A DNA stretch of 64,000 nucleotides, from NCBI RefSeq assembly GCF_026230105.1, contig NC_079474.1:21284794-21348793 (forward strand), written 5' to 3'. Below are positions 9,988-21,905 of the stretch, one piece after another. How positions within the stretch are numbered: the first letter of the stretch is position 1; each line of letters begins with the position of its first letter. The position numbers and the translations under genes are program-made. Under the pieces are notes generated by a model that searched no databases, had not been told where the DNA came from, and was given only the letters and a program-made list of their open reading frames with translations. The DNA is from Diorhabda sublineata. Its lineage: Eukaryota > Arthropoda > Insecta > Coleoptera > Chrysomelidae.

Positions 9988-12795
9988 TATTGTATATATT
10001 CTCATGTCTTGCTGATGTAAGATCAGCTTTTATAAAAAGAGATCTTTTGTCATTTGAAGATATTGGTAAGAAAGTGACTCCGCCCTGGGTGAATTATAAA
10101 ATTTTGATTAGCAATCTTTTCACTGCAAACAGTTTTGGAGATAGAAACTTTGTTCTACAGCTAAGAATAATAAGAATAAGGAAATCCAAGATTATATGGA
10201 ATGAAAATAAAATCTTCAGTACAGCTGTACAGGATGTATATTTTTTTCTTTTAGAATTACATTTCTTCATTATATTAATATATGTTTGCTCCCATGAGGT
10301 CATTTTTTCTTTTTTCCAGTTCCAGATTCAGAAAAAGGATTGTGTCGAAAAAAAGTTTTTTAGGTCTAGGAATAGGGTCGTTTAAGCCGTATATATTTCC
10401 AAAAAATTTAATAAATTGAGTGGAACCAATAAAAAAAGGACATTTAGGGACATTCGGGATATTCTTCAAAGTATTTATTTATCATGGAACGTGAAGCTGA
10501 GCTTATGTAGCGAAAAACGTTTCCAGTCAGTTTAGATTTTTAGAGTTCTTTCTGAAGTTTGTTTTGGAATTGGATGTTGAGATTTTTTGGGTAGGGGGAA
10601 TTAGGTTTTGGAAAGGTACAGAAGTAGGAAAATTAACTATGATGAGTCAAGAAAGCTGTAATTTGAACAGGAACGTTTCTCCGAGCATACAGAATTAGTA
10701 ATGACAGGGTTGGAACGAGATTGGTGGAATTATTTGATTGGAGAGGAGGTTTTGAGGAATTGAATCACTGGGACATGAAGCAGCAGTGTGCCCAGTTTGT
10801 TTGTAAATAGAACATTTGAGTTTGAAGGTGGAAAGGGATATTCTGTAGGGTGCTTCTCAATGAATTCTGATAGTTTGAAACTAAAAATCATATACGTTAC
10901 ATAGCGGAAACTGAGGACTTGTGGGTATTCATTCTCGGGTTAGCCACATCTGACATATGAAATAGAAGAGGTAAGCTATGTGGTGCTTTTTGCTTTTTTG
11001 ATATCGGAATAGGAAATGGATGTACAAACATTGGAAGTAAGTATTATTTTGGTGCGAGAAATGAGCCGTCGTAGAGGAATTACCTTGGAATATTTTGGTT
11101 GGCATAATAGATTGATGCGACCTTGTAATATTCGGAATATAAATATTCTATGGTATGGTATGGTATGGTATGGTAGCTCCTAACAGTATACGCATCAATC
11201 CCTAATTCAACAAAATTCTTTTTGGAAAATCGCATTTTCTTTATATAAGTTCACCCCATTAAACTTATTTCCGATTATGTATGTGTCTGTTTCGCAACCT
11301 TAATTTGTTTCATTTTCTCTTAAAGCAACAAATTATTGCTTAATAAGATAATAACTTTTATCAATAACAAAAATGAGAGAATATGGTGAATTTGGCATAG
11401 CAACTTTCATTCAAAAAGATCAAGTTGAGAATAAATAGCAGGCAATGATTTGAATTTTCTTAGTAATAATAACCATTATATGCGATTATAATTATACTAC
11501 ATCGTCTTCTTGACTGACTAAGTAATTTAATCCAGCTTTCCAATTTTAAAAATGGACCACCCTCAATATATCTTCACTTAAAGGGTATTTCAAAATATGG
11601 AAACCACGTCATACTTATTTCATCGATGACGTGTACCAACCTTTTCAAAAATACAGAGCTTTTTTATACAAATAAGTTTTAGCTACCACTTTCGGATAGG
11701 TATTATTCTGATGAACTAAAATGAATGAAACTGTTTTAGAGTCGTATTTGATACCGATATAAGTATTCAAATATTTACCGAAACGGTTCAGAAGCATAAT
11801 TGTTGAAAATTATTATTTCGTGGTTTTTCAGGTTATGAAAAAGAAACGAAAGTAGGGAGTTCTCAATATTTTGAATGGAGCTGCAAAAATGGACTTCTCA
11901 GTTTGTGTCAGAGAGAACTAAAGCTGAATAAATTTCATCCGTAGAACCAGTGAATACTTAAGTATAGGTACATTATTTCTTATCGTCTATATTTACAAGC
12001 TTCCGAAGGTCATAAATAGTATTGAGAAAAAGTTAATGTTTGGATTGGTATTCCTGGAAGTAGTGTTATTGGAGAGAACTTAACTGATGCGCTTTTGTTT
12101 CATTTTCTCCATGTTATGATAGACCGCTCAACACCCAAGTTGGAAAATCAATTGGGACAGCAGAGGATATGATTTTTCAAAATGATCATACTCACTAGAG
12201 AGACAAGCTGATTGAAGAATTTTCAAAATAACGTGTCATTAAAACACCGTTTCTATTTGATATTTCAAGGGTTATATTCACATCAACTAAATGGCTGACA
12301 TAATTTATCTATAAACCAGCCTACAAACTGTTTCCGTTAGTTAGTTTTTGAATTTTGTTAGATGGTTTTTCAACACATTCTAATACTACAAATCAAAACA
12401 TTGAGAAATCTACGCATATAAACAATGTTAATGTTAATGCGTTAAATCTATTTTTTGTCAAAAGCTACTTCGATTTATCAATAAAGTAAAATAAAAACAT
12501 GGTATGTTGAGACAGAGATATACAACACGAACGAATAATTTTCTAATTTAGTCATTCATTAATTTATGAGATTTTTCAAAGTGGATGAAAAATTTGAGTT
12601 TGAAGATACTGTTGTATTGTTGATGTTGGTACGAATAATGCTATAAATTTATTAAAGCAGTGTATTTTCATCGGTCGTTCGCAAGTGTGTTAAATTTATA
12701 ATTATTCGATTATTCAAAGTGGGTGAGAAATCTATCTTACACCACATATTATAGAAGTGATCTTCTCATGGATTTTATATTGTGTCGTTTTGGCT
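9985..12795. other. Intergenic stretch without recognised gene
   Basis: It contains a 131-codon frame at 9990-10385 that I do not recognise and regard as chance, and a TATGG pentanucleotide run at 11149-11175. The part around 10550-11080 is richer in G on the plus strand but contains no readable domain. Confidence 0.5.
11149..11175. repeat. TATGG pentanucleotide microsatellite
   Basis: About five perfect tandem copies of TATGG. Confidence 0.95.
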
Positions 12796-13158
12796 TTACA
12801 GCCACTCTGCACCTATACATAGAAGATATTTTGTACTATACTCTATATCTGATTGTTCTACTTCCAAAATACATGGACTCCTCCCAAAGAAAGCTATTTT
12901 CTTGGGGTTCTTGTGTCCTACTTCCCTAGTTTGTACTACTTCTTCAAGTTACTTAAGCCTTTTAGCGAAGTGGGCAGGACAGTCGCAGAGTAGATGCTTC
13001 GCTGTTTTCTCTGTCATGACCATCGTCCTAAGGTGGTATTTGACAGGGCAATAACCTGTCAGAAAACCGACTACCAGTTTTATGTCGTTTCTGGTCATCA
13101 TGAGAAGTTTTTCAGACTTCTTAGCTGATATAGTTACGATTGGATGTGGATTGTCTTA
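12796..13158 (-). pseudogene. C-terminal end of a non-LTR retrotransposon pol
   Basis: Read on the minus strand from 13158, one frame gives KLVVGFLTGYCPVKYHLRTM and then EKTAKHLLCDCPAHFAKRL, a stop at 12952-12954, and a further 51 codons ending ...LLCIGAEWL at 12796. The pattern (L)TGH/Y...HL...E(E)TA.H.LC.CP...R is the C-terminal zinc-finger region that follows RNase H in many insect LINEs, and the final ..GWL-type ending is also typical. The segment that should hold the first cysteine pair of the finger is deleted. Only about 120 residues survive, so the clade (Jockey, R1 or Loa group) is not determined. Confidence 0.7.
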
Positions 13159-15955
13159 AGCCTGGATAATAGGATTAGTTTGCGGTGTAACAAAAATTTC
13201 TTGAAAATATGTCAAGTACCAAATTTGTTGATTCATGTATAAGTTATACGCTAACAGGAGGTCATATATCCTTTCATTAGATTTATATCTGTGTATGTTT
13301 TAATTCATAATATGCATATTTATCATGCCCGAAACTGTGAATATTATAACAAATGAATATAATATAAACCACCACACTACCTGTAATAATTCATCTAAAA
13401 TAACACAATATCAAAAAAGAGGAAACTGGTTTGCAGTAATATGAGTTAATTAATGACTGTTTCTATACTAATTTAATACCTCTGTGTTGAATGTCATCCA
13501 TCAATCGAAAAATAGTTTTTTTGAAAAAGTATTTGAAATATTAGTAACTAGTAACTAGAGAAGAGAAGTTGAAATTGACAATATAGGACAAAATAATTTA
13601 TCAATTATTATCACGAACCATGTTTCGTATATAGACTTCACAAAATAAATAGTGCAAATATCATGGAACTAGATGATAGTAAATTAATTACTCACGGTAC
13701 ATCGATTTCAATTAGTCTTATAGCTTCTTGTGTTGAAAGAAAGAAGCACTGACATGGTTGCAGTATTTCAACTTGTCAGTTCGCAACTTTAGTTGATCTA
13801 GTAACATGTTTGTTGAAAAAATTCCATAGAAATTCAGTACATAATATACAAATCTGCCTATGATGATCATGTAGTAGTAAGATTGTTCAGAATAGGGTAC
13901 TTGCATTGTATACCCAAAATATAATTCTGAATTGAACAATAATCTTATTACTTGGCGTTTTTTTAAAACAGCCAGCGACAAAGGATTCAAATAATAGTTT
14001 GTTAATTTCATAACTTATTAGAGTCTTTGGCGAATGTCAATGACCTGTAATGCCTCAGACTTCACCTTAAATATCATTCTGTTTTCGTAACTTCTTATTG
14101 GTATGTAGATTGTCTCCCTAACATCTCTCTTTCTAAGTAGATACCTGCCAGAAGTGTACGTGTTTGGATTGTCTGATAAATTAACAGATGATAAAGTTAC
14201 TACATCAATAACTCTCTGCTCTCTCTATTCCATACTATGAAGTTTTCTCATTATTTTTTGGGTGGATCTTGAATGCTATGACTGTTAGTCGAGGCTCTGG
14301 ATTATACTCGTACACACGGCGAGTATAGCTGTCAAAGAACTTTTCTTAGAATATGTATACTTTTTTATAAAATACAATAGATGCATCAATTGTTTTATGT
14401 TAACAATGTATACCCACTGATACTCAAGAAATATTTAGGTTTGAATGGAAATGGAAGATAAGGAAAAATTGTATACAATACATGTGCATAGAATTGTTCG
14501 AGCCTTTAATTATGATAAGTTGATCTCCATTTAGGTAACATACAGATGATCAATTATGAACTTCAAGCAAATTTAATTTTAGACATATCCTCTTCAGTTG
14601 TACGTCTAGATGGATTGAGAAGAAAATTTAAATCTGTTCAAAACAACGAAATATATACGGCCCCAATTTTGAAACGCTATACTATTGATGATAAGATGAA
14701 TTCGTCACTGACTTTAATTTATTCTTTGACAAAGTAGTATTCAAGCTTTGTCCAGAAGTTTAGGTTCTAGTTATTTGTCAAAAAGTACAGATTAGTTGAC
14801 TGTAGAAACTTTTATCCACAATTAGTAGGTAACGGCACATTTGAATAACTTTGGCCAAAGCTTGGAAGTATTCGGAAACTGGAAAAATATGAAACAAAGT
14901 ATTTGTATTGATCATTTGATATAAAAATATTTTTTGTCTTATTCAATAATTTAGTCTAATTCAATAAATACATTAATTAGATATGCACACATCGGAATCC
15001 TGCTAAAGTCTTATTCTGATTTGCGTTTTTTGTGTGTATACCTTAACATCTTTCGATTAATTTAGGCTATGAGTAATGGGATTTTCTCAATTATATATCA
15101 AAATATTGAGCTTCTAAAATACTAGTTGGTATAGCAAATTTTTCCTATTTAAACCTCGTGTACGATATTTTAGGAGAGTAATGGTTAATTATTCACTCTT
15201 TCTCCACCAATAAAAATTTTCTGTCAGCGTCTTTTTTACTGTATTGGCAAATTTCTCCAAACCATCCCAAAACCATCATGAATAGTTGCAATAAATTTTT
15301 GCTCGAAATAATAATTTTTCACTAATACTACTAGCGCAATTGAACAGTGGAAATCGAAATGATCAGCAATTTGAGATCATCATAAAAAATTAGAAATTAT
15401 TGCTACCTTATAAATTGGTCAACTGTCAGTCTAGGTACTAACTGTCTGTACTAACTGTCAGTTTAGGTACTATTTGATAGAATAAGCGTCAAGCTTTGTA
15501 AAATATATAATGAAATAGATTTGTACAATTTTTGTGACTTTTTGTTTTCGTAAATAGTTAAAAATCGCTTAATTAAGGAAAATAATTGTATGTGATGTAA
15601 TAACATATGATAAACAAATTGTTTCTCATTGAAGTTAAACCTATGATTATAGTATTGGAGCTGGAGCTATTTATATTTAGTTTGAAAACGAATACATCTT
15701 GGATAATATAAGATAATATCAATAGATCAAATATACTGTTTAATATAATGTCTCATTCACTGAATATTCTCCATATATTTCCTAGAAAAAAATCTCAATA
15801 TTCAGAAGAGATATCGAGTTTGGATGGATACCACTCATGTTGTTGAAAATACTGGAAAATATTGTAAACTTAGCAAAATTGTCATCAATAATAATAAATA
15901 GTATTACTTCAATATGTTTTTGTATCATTCGGTTTTCATCCTAGATAGAATCTTA
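13159..15955. other. Intergenic stretch without recognised gene
   Basis: A short AGTAACT direct repeat lies near 13545-13559, and an imperfect tandem repeat (ACTAACTGTCAGTTTAGGT type) at 15420-15471. Frames at 13718-14011 (-) and 14546-14737 (+) match nothing I know and are probably chance. Confidence 0.5.
15420..15471. repeat. Imperfect short tandem repeat
   Basis: AACTGTCAGT(C/T)(-/T)TAGGTACTA occurs twice with a linking partial copy (ACTAACTGTCTGT), period about 30 bp. Confidence 0.6.
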
Positions 15956-15963
15956 TACTATAC
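15956..15963. repeat. Target site duplication of hAT, left (TACTATAC)
   Basis: The 8-bp sequence TACTATAC is immediately followed by the hAT terminal repeat and is repeated exactly at 18732-18739. An 8-bp duplication is the hallmark of hAT insertion. Confidence 0.92.
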
Positions 15964-16213
15964 CAGAGGTGGGGAACCTTTTTACCATTAGAGGCCACAT
16001 TTAAATTAGGCAGCAATTAGAGAGGCCGCATTTGCTGATTGACCTAAGAAAGTGACTTTTGTGAAATTATTACAGTTTTTCTATAGATTTAACAATTTAT
16101 TGTATTCTATAGAAAAAATAAAATAAAATACTACAAAACTTTAAATACAATAAACATATAAATTAATATAAAAATATTATAAAAAAATACAATAAAACAT
16201 ATTTTTTCATTCA

Positions 16214-17758
16214 CTAAGTTAGTGACTTATTTGGTGTTGTTTTTTGTTTTTGCGTTCTTAAATTTGTTTTTATTTTTGACATGAGAGAAAATGTTGTCTC
16301 GCAACAGTAGGTACTTCTGAAGCAGGAAAGTAAACGGCGAGTATGTTCTCGAAGGCATGGATATTCAACAGCATTTTTCCAGATATCTAAACGAACCTTT
16401 TTAGCGTTAAAAAGGGATTTGATGATACTATCTTCCCCGAAATCATTTAACTCCATTTGTAGTTCTGCAGGAGCCTCGGATATATCTATTAAATGTGGTT
16501 CAAATGCCAGTTTCATAGCAGGAGTGTGCTCGTCAAAATCAGAAAATCTATTAGTATACTCTTTATTTTCACAGTTCTGCTCATTTAATATTTTAGCTAG
16601 TTCCGGGAAGTGTTGTGCAGATATTTCCGATTGACAAAGCAATGTTTTGAAAAATGATAAATTTTTTCTAAACGTTTGGATCTTTCATCACAATATTTTC
16701 CTTGTTCTTGATAAAACTTTGTGGTCGCAAAGACAAAACTTTTATCAAAACCTGACCTGTTGATAGCCAGCGAACCTTGCAGTAGTATGGTAGGTCAATA
16801 CTATATGTTTCGTCGCCTAAAGAGAGCATCTGCCAAAATTCACGATGACGCTTTGCATTTACGCGAATATAGTCGACAATGGCAATGGTTCTATCCAGAG
16901 TGTCTTGCAAAATGGTAGATTTTGCGCAAAGATTTTGCTGATGCAAAATGCAGTGAAATGATATCAATTTTTTCAGGTTTAAGTTTTCCTTTTTCAACAA
17001 AGCAACGAATCCTTCTTTTTTGCCTCTCATGGAAGGTGCGCCATCGGTGCAGACACTGACTAAATTACTGACATTCAATTGTAATTTATTACATACTTCT
17101 TTGAAGTTTTCGAAAATATCGGCTCCGCGAGTGCTTCCAGTTAGTGTACCCAACGCAAGTAGTTCTTCGTAACATTGAAAATCTTCAGTTACAGCACGAA
17201 TAAAACATAAAACTTGTGTCGAATCTGTTTTATCAGTGCTTTCATCTGAAGCAATTGAAAAATAAACATCTTCATTTTGTATAATTGTATGAAGTTGCTC
17301 TGTTACATTTTGCGCTAAATCGTGCTGTCAATCTGTTACAGTTCTTCTGGAAAGAGGTAATTGTTTGTATTTATCGACATTTCTTGGATTTAACATACTC
17401 ACTGCTTCAACAATGTCACTAAATTGTCTACCCCTTTTTCCAACTATGTGTGATATTTTATACGTAACAGTAACTGCAGCAGAATTTTGAGTTACAAAGA
17501 CACTAAAAGATGCCTGCTGATGATGCTTCTCATTTTTCAACTTTTGAAGAGCAGCTTTTCGGAATTCACCTTCTAAAGCGAAATTTTTATATTCTTTACG
17601 AGTCATGTAGTGTTTATTTGCATTCGCTTTTTTCAAAGTACTTAAAACTGTATTACACAACAAACCTATAATTTTATCTTTCTCAGCAGTAAAGAAAAAA
17701 ACTAACTCCTATTCTACATTAAATGTTCTGTTTTCTTCTCTTACTATTTGACATGATG
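16214..17758 (-). pseudogene. hAT transposase, ZBED/SCAND3/FAM200-like
   Basis: Three collinear frames (17328-17663, 16668-17153, 16214-16642) and the bridging sequence form one transposase of roughly 500 residues. The upstream segment (17664-17758) carries a degraded BED-type start with an in-frame stop. Recognisable blocks follow: PLSRRTVTD, SIASDESTDKTDS (the DESTD block with the first catalytic Asp), SVCTDGAPSMRGKKEG (second Asp region), FHCILHQQNLCAK (H.ILH motif), VRWLSTGQVL (RW motif) and the C-terminal dimerisation region LLSCFRSTYCCETTFSLMSK. Frameshifts near 17325 and 16650 and a few stops break it. The arrangement is like the vertebrate and arthropod hAT group related to ZBED5, SCAND3 and FAM200. 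It once catalysed cut-and-paste movement of this element. Confidence 0.87.
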
Positions 17759-18508
17759 GATAAAAAAACGAATTTCAAATAATATCTTTAACAAAGTGTA
17801 TACATTCTAGAAATACAATAAAACCGTGTAACTGTTATAAGCACGCTGAGCTAAGTTTGCTGAAGATCGCAACAGGGAAGCATTGAGAGATGCGAGTCAG
17901 AGAAGCCAAAGCAAGGTGTGACTCAAATGGGAGATCTGAAACCGAGTTTTGTTTACTTCTTAGACAAGGTAGTTGACGCTGCTAGCGCTAATTTAAATTT
18001 TTTTGCAAAGACACTCAGCTGACTAATGAATTGCTCTGTGTAATCGATGATGCAACCAATCAATATCGATGTAAACATATTGTCTGCTAGCATGTGGCTG
18101 CTCTGTATGACAAATTTTGTAAATAATATTTTGTAATTTTACTTTATTTTCAAATAAATATAACATAGAACATTATTCGTTTCTTTTAGGTATGTAAATT
18201 ACATAAACAATATGGACTTTTCAATAAAGTGAAAAATTATTTATTTGGATATAAAACCAACATTTCGGCAATACTCTGAAAAAAGCATAATTGATTTCTG
18301 CAATTCTGATATCTCCGAATAAATAATTTTCCAATTACCTGATAATTCTACAATTTTTTAATTCCCAATATTCCTTCTAACTAAAAAAAGAAAAAAATAA
18401 GAAAAAACACACACACACACACATAAGCCGGCTTTTTTTCGTTTAGTTCATTCTTATTGCAACTTGGGGGCGCTAAAAACTATTTAAAAAATTAACATTG
18501 AGTGTCCA

Positions 18509-18572
18509 AGTCTGAAACGGATGATCTGTGGGCCAGAGCTTCCCTCATGCGTGTTAGCATCCGTTTCAGACT
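18509..18572. repeat. Perfect 15-bp inverted repeat (hairpin) inside hAT
   Basis: AGTCTGAAACGGATG at 18509-18523 and its exact complement CATCCGTTTCAGACT at 18558-18572 are separated by 34 bp. It lies about 160 bp from the transposase-proximal (5') end of the hAT and could be a transposase-binding or regulatory site. Confidence 0.85.
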
Positions 18573-18731
18573 AGTATTCATCTTACAATATGACTGTCTT
18601 TGGCGGGATTTGTCGCGCAACTGTCATGTCTTTGATGTACAATAGTTGTTTGAAACGAACTCTACCAATTTGTACTAGGTGGAAAGGGCCGCACAAGAAC
18701 CTCGCGGAGGCCGCAGGTTCCCCCCCCTATG

Positions 18732-18739
18732 TACTATAC
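18732..18739. repeat. Target site duplication of hAT, right (TACTATAC)
   Basis: Identical to 15956-15963 and directly abutting the terminal repeat. Confidence 0.92.
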
Positions 18740-18866
18740 CAATACTGGTGAATGTTCTTGCAGTGTTTTCAATATCTTTGAGTTTTTAGTTCGAAAATTT
18801 TTCCTTTGTCACTTCAAAATGTAGTTAATTTGCTATAATTGTCCATTTTCCAGGAACCTTCGAACA

Positions 18867-19579
18867 TTATTTCCTTTGTGTGCTCATTAATAGTGGACCG
18901 ATAAACCATTGCAAATACGGATAGATAATGATACTAATCTCTCTGGGAGCTGAAAACAACAGAAGTCTGCCAATAGTTCTCTTTATTCTCCCGACAATTC
19001 CATCTGATTGTGGATGTAAAGCGGTCGTCCTGTTCTTCTTCTTCCTGGATACACCATATCGACTAATGAATTGTTTTAACAATACTTGCGCGACAGTTGT
19101 TGCCTCTGGTTTAGTAATCTCGTGAACCTTCACCCATTTTGTAAAATAATTCATCACAACTAGGATATCTTTTCCACCACTGTGTGTCGTCGGTAATGGT
19201 CGAGCGATATTTAAAGCAATCCTTCCGAAAAGACTTCCAGTATTACACTGTTTCATGGGTGCTTATCTCTTACGATGTGGTCCATTACCCGTAGTACAAG
19301 CCGTACATTTCTTACAGCGTCCTTTACATTGTCGGAGCTGTTCATGGAACAAAACTTTTCACAAATTTGATGTAGGGTTTTCTCCACCCCTAGATGACCT
19401 CCTGATCGACTCTCGTGTAACTTCTTCAGTACCTCGGCTACTCTATTTCTCGAAATGGCTAATTGTTTACTGTTATCGCAACCATCATCCTTCTCTAGGA
19501 TTTGTTTAATGCCATCTTCCAGGACAAGGGAGTCCCACTGACCCCAATATGCCTTTAGTACTGGTGAAAATCTCGACAC
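18867..19579 (-). pseudogene. Ty3/gypsy integrase relic, catalytic residues lost
   Basis: Two adjoining frames read the integrase zinc-binding region (H....GGHLGVEKTLHQI, with the following Cys pair degraded) and then the catalytic core. The core shows IALNIARPLPTT where the first catalytic Asp is expected in the pattern (A/I)D.(A/T)GP, so it is Asn. The segment normally holding the second Asp (SD.G..F) is deleted after FISRYGVS. The third acid is lost because TALHPQSDG is followed by IVGR instead of the usual (M/I)VER. All three DDE positions are therefore missing. Integrase would insert the cDNA copy into the genome; this copy cannot. The neighbouring RNase H relic upstream (higher coordinates) belongs to the same pol. 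Confidence 0.85.
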
Positions 19580-19849
19580 TTCTAACCAGGTAGGTCACCG
19601 ATTTTTTTCCTTCTATTGTCAACTCCTTTTTAGGTGAAGATTATTCTCCTGACCTTTTTCCATTTTTGTGGGTGACTTTTCTTCGTTGACCACTTGGATG
19701 TGAGACTATGGCTTCTTTAGATTCGTTGCAGTGGCAGCAATGTGCTGGGCACGGTCTTCTAGATAGGAAGTTGGCATTTCTATGGCTCACATCGGCTCGA
19801 TGTTGGTTGTCAAAATTGACTTTTTAAGGCGTTCATTTCATCCAGCGAT

Positions 19850-20130
19850 CTAACCTACGGTTTCCTCAAACTGAATTAACCACTTAGTGCTGCATGGTCA
19901 GTCCGGATAAGAAACTTCTTTCCATAAATATGCTGATATAATTGTTCCACATAGTTCACTACCGTCAAAAGTTCTTTTCTCGTTACGCAGTAGTTCCATT
20001 CTGGTTTCAAGAGAACTTTGCTGACGTACCCCTGCACTCTTTCTTGCCCTCCTTACATCTGTGAGAATACTCCTTCAATCTCTACGTTGCTTGCACCTGT
20101 GTCAAGGATAAAGTCCCCTTCTGGTAATGG
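19850..20130 (-). pseudogene. Ty3/gypsy RNase H relic
   Basis: Read on the minus strand, blocks GDFILDTGASNVEIEGVFSQ, RMELLRNEKRTF or (other frame) NYCVTRKELLTVVNYVEQLY, and QHIYGKKFLIRTDHAALSG are recognisable as the RNase H domain of gypsy pol. The first catalytic Asp (expected in LDTDAS) is Gly. The RTDHAAL motif is retained. Stops and frameshifts separate the pieces. Confidence 0.72.
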
Positions 20131-20170
20131 ATATCCCAATATAGGCGACGTGGTTGAATGTCTCTTCCAA

Positions 20171-20243
20171 GGTCTCTAGAGTGTAGTAGCTAGAGTATGA
20201 GGCTCACATAAGGGAGATCTGGGGTTAAAGTCGCGCTCATTAC
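20171..20243 (+). other. tRNA-like sequence, degenerate
   Basis: GGTCTCTAGAGTGTAGTAGC followed by TAGAGTATGAGG has an A-box-like segment, and GGGGTTAAAGTCGCG an imperfect B-box about 40 bp later, so the spacing is tRNA-like. Stems do not pair properly and no confident anticodon can be named. It may be a tRNA-derived relic inserted between gag and RNase H of gypsy A, or chance. Confidence 0.22.
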
Positions 20244-20289
20244 ACCTAGTATTTCCTGTCACTTTAGTTTTTATTTTGCGGGAGTCCTG

Positions 20290-21056
20290 GGACGCTTACA
20301 CAAATTAAGTATATTCTTTGGCTTTCTGTAAACCATACCTTCGATCATGATGATAATCAGATCAAGTTTTCTGTCTTCAGCTTTTTCGTCTATGGTTCTG
20401 ACCTTCTAAAATGAAGCCAGCGTTGCTGTTTCGTTTCAAGAGTAGCAATCAGGGTATCTCTGTATATCATGGTCATGCAGATCATCAATGAATGCCTGAA
20501 TGCCCAAACATCCCATCATGTTTTCTGGTGCTGATGGATTAGCGAATCGAACGAGTCCGGCACTGTCTACCACGTGCACTTCGTCGGACTTCTTCCTTCG
20601 GCTCTTTAGCTACAATTGGTACAGGTGTTCTTGACTATATCGCATGAGCAACATCTTATTCAGCTTCTTCGAGAGGTATCGACTGGAGTACATCTAAGGC
20701 GTACTTGGGTACTTGATTCAGATAAACTGCCATTGTCTTCGGTCTCGAATAGTGCTTGTAGATTGCAGGATTTCATCTGTTCGATCTCCTTTTCGTCTAC
20801 TAGCATATTGTCTGTACTTGAATTTGCAGCCTTTCTTCATAAATTCTTGATTTTCATTTTGTATCTTCTCAATCAACGTTGCCATCTAGTCCTTGATGCT
20901 AGATTCAAGGGATGAAATTCTATTTTCGTCGTCAGATGCTATGTCAGTTTCCAGCGATTTCCGCAGAAATATCGCTCCTCATAGTTGACATCTTCTCGTT
21001 AATATTAGCCGAAATGTCGTTTTCCAAATTCGACACACGATGATGTATTGATATCT
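20290..21056 (-). pseudogene. Ty3/gypsy gag relic, central and C-terminal part
   Basis: Minus-strand pieces include LENDISANINEKMSTMRSDI just inside the mariner junction (a coiled-coil-like segment), MATLIEKIQNENQEFMKK near 20835-20885, and SAPENMMGCLGIQAFIDDLH near 20490-20550, which resembles the gag block ...V.....Q.F(V/I)D.(I/L)....(D)... of insect gypsy elements. Several frameshifts and stops are present. Gag would assemble the virus-like particle. The family call rests on the flanking SAP domain and pol order. Confidence 0.55.
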
Positions 21057-21905
21057 AGTTAGCCTAGACTAGTTCCATGCGTAAACAAAAAATTGCGTTA
21101 CCATAGCAACGAACAATAACTTATTAGAAGTGTCAGTGTAAAGTTTGAGGTCAAAAAAGTCAACCAGAGTAAAGCAATGAATTAAACAAAAAAAATGTCC
21201 ACTGAAATTGCGAAAATCGAAAAATTGGAGTATCGAGCCATCCTCAAGTACCTGTATTTAAAAGGGTTAAGAGGTAACCAGATTTACGAAGATATGCTCA
21301 ATACCCAAAAAATGGACTGCAAGCTTCAAAAGATGTAAATTTTCCATCGAAGATGATGACCGATCGCGAAGGCCAATTTCTGTGTCATTCCCCGAAAATA
21401 TCGATGCAGTTCATGACATGATTCTATCAGACTGTCGAATGGGCTAAAACGGATATCTGAAGCATTGAATATTTCATACGAACGCGTTCATCATATAGTT
21501 CACGTTAATTTGGACATCTTGGATTTCTTAAGCCGAATTGTTACTATGGATGAGACTTGGGTACATTTCTACGATCCAGAAATAAAGCAACAATCGATGG
21601 AATGGCGACACTCTAATTCTCCAAGACCTAAGAAGTTTCGTATCCAAAAATCTGCCGGAAAAGTTCTTGCTTCATCTTTTTGGGATTGCCATGGAGTAAT
21701 CATGATTGATTTTTTAGATAAAGGTAGAACAATAACTAGAGATTACTATTCGACATTACTGATAACTCTACGGGAAAAAATTGAAGAGAAAAGACGCGGA
21801 AAGCTATCCAAAGGTGATTTGTTTTTGCCGGACATCTCCTCTGCACACAAATCTCATGTTGCCATGCCAAAAATTCATGATTTAGGGTTTTTTGGGATTT
21901 TTTAA
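21057..21905 (+). mobile_element. mariner element remnant nested in gypsy gag
   Basis: A truncated mariner, in the opposite orientation to gypsy A, separates the two halves of the gypsy gag. The left side (about 21057-21194) is the 5' leader, and the right side stops abruptly at about 21905, before the last third of the transposase. I could not identify both terminal repeats, so the boundaries are approximate (plus or minus 15 bp). Confidence 0.75.
21195..21905 (+). pseudogene. mariner transposase, truncated
   Basis: The gene starts ATG at 21195 with the helix-turn-helix half MSTEIAKIEKLEYRAILKYL. It shifts frame after a deletion near 21305, reads RSRRPISVSFPENIDAVHDM with a stop at 21447, and enters the catalytic part at 21465. 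TMDETWVHFYDP holds the first catalytic Asp, and LFLPDISSAHKSHV corresponds to the usual QDNAPAHKSHV and holds the second. About 35 residues before TMDETW are deleted, and the region with the third Asp (PYSPDLAPSDY in mariners) is absent because the copy ends at 21905. Mariners insert at TA dinucleotides by cut and paste. This copy is dead. Confidence 0.9.

Larger units (their letters stand above)
15964..18731 (-). mobile_element. hAT DNA transposon, complete ends, inactivated transposase
   Basis: The 2,768-bp element begins CAGAGGTGGGGAACC. Its other end, reverse complemented, reads CATAGGGGGGGGGAACC, so the short terminal inverted repeats are recognisable. TACTATAC duplications flank it exactly. 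Subterminal GGCCGCA/GGCCACA motifs occur near both ends (16001-16035 and 18688-18715), as in hAT elements whose transposase binds repeated subterminal sites. The single gene is on the minus strand and is broken. The exact duplication shows insertion in one event; the gene decay shows it is not autonomous now. Confidence 0.92.

Noticed and set aside
9990..10385. 131-codon plus-strand open frame after the TA repeat.
   Set aside because: No motif, Phe/Ile-rich as expected from AT-rich sequence, no neighbouring support; probably chance.
11710..11745. CTGATGA followed by GAAAC, considered as a hammerhead ribozyme core.
   Set aside because: No stem II between the two core segments and no pairing flanks; other CTGATGA occurrences also fail.
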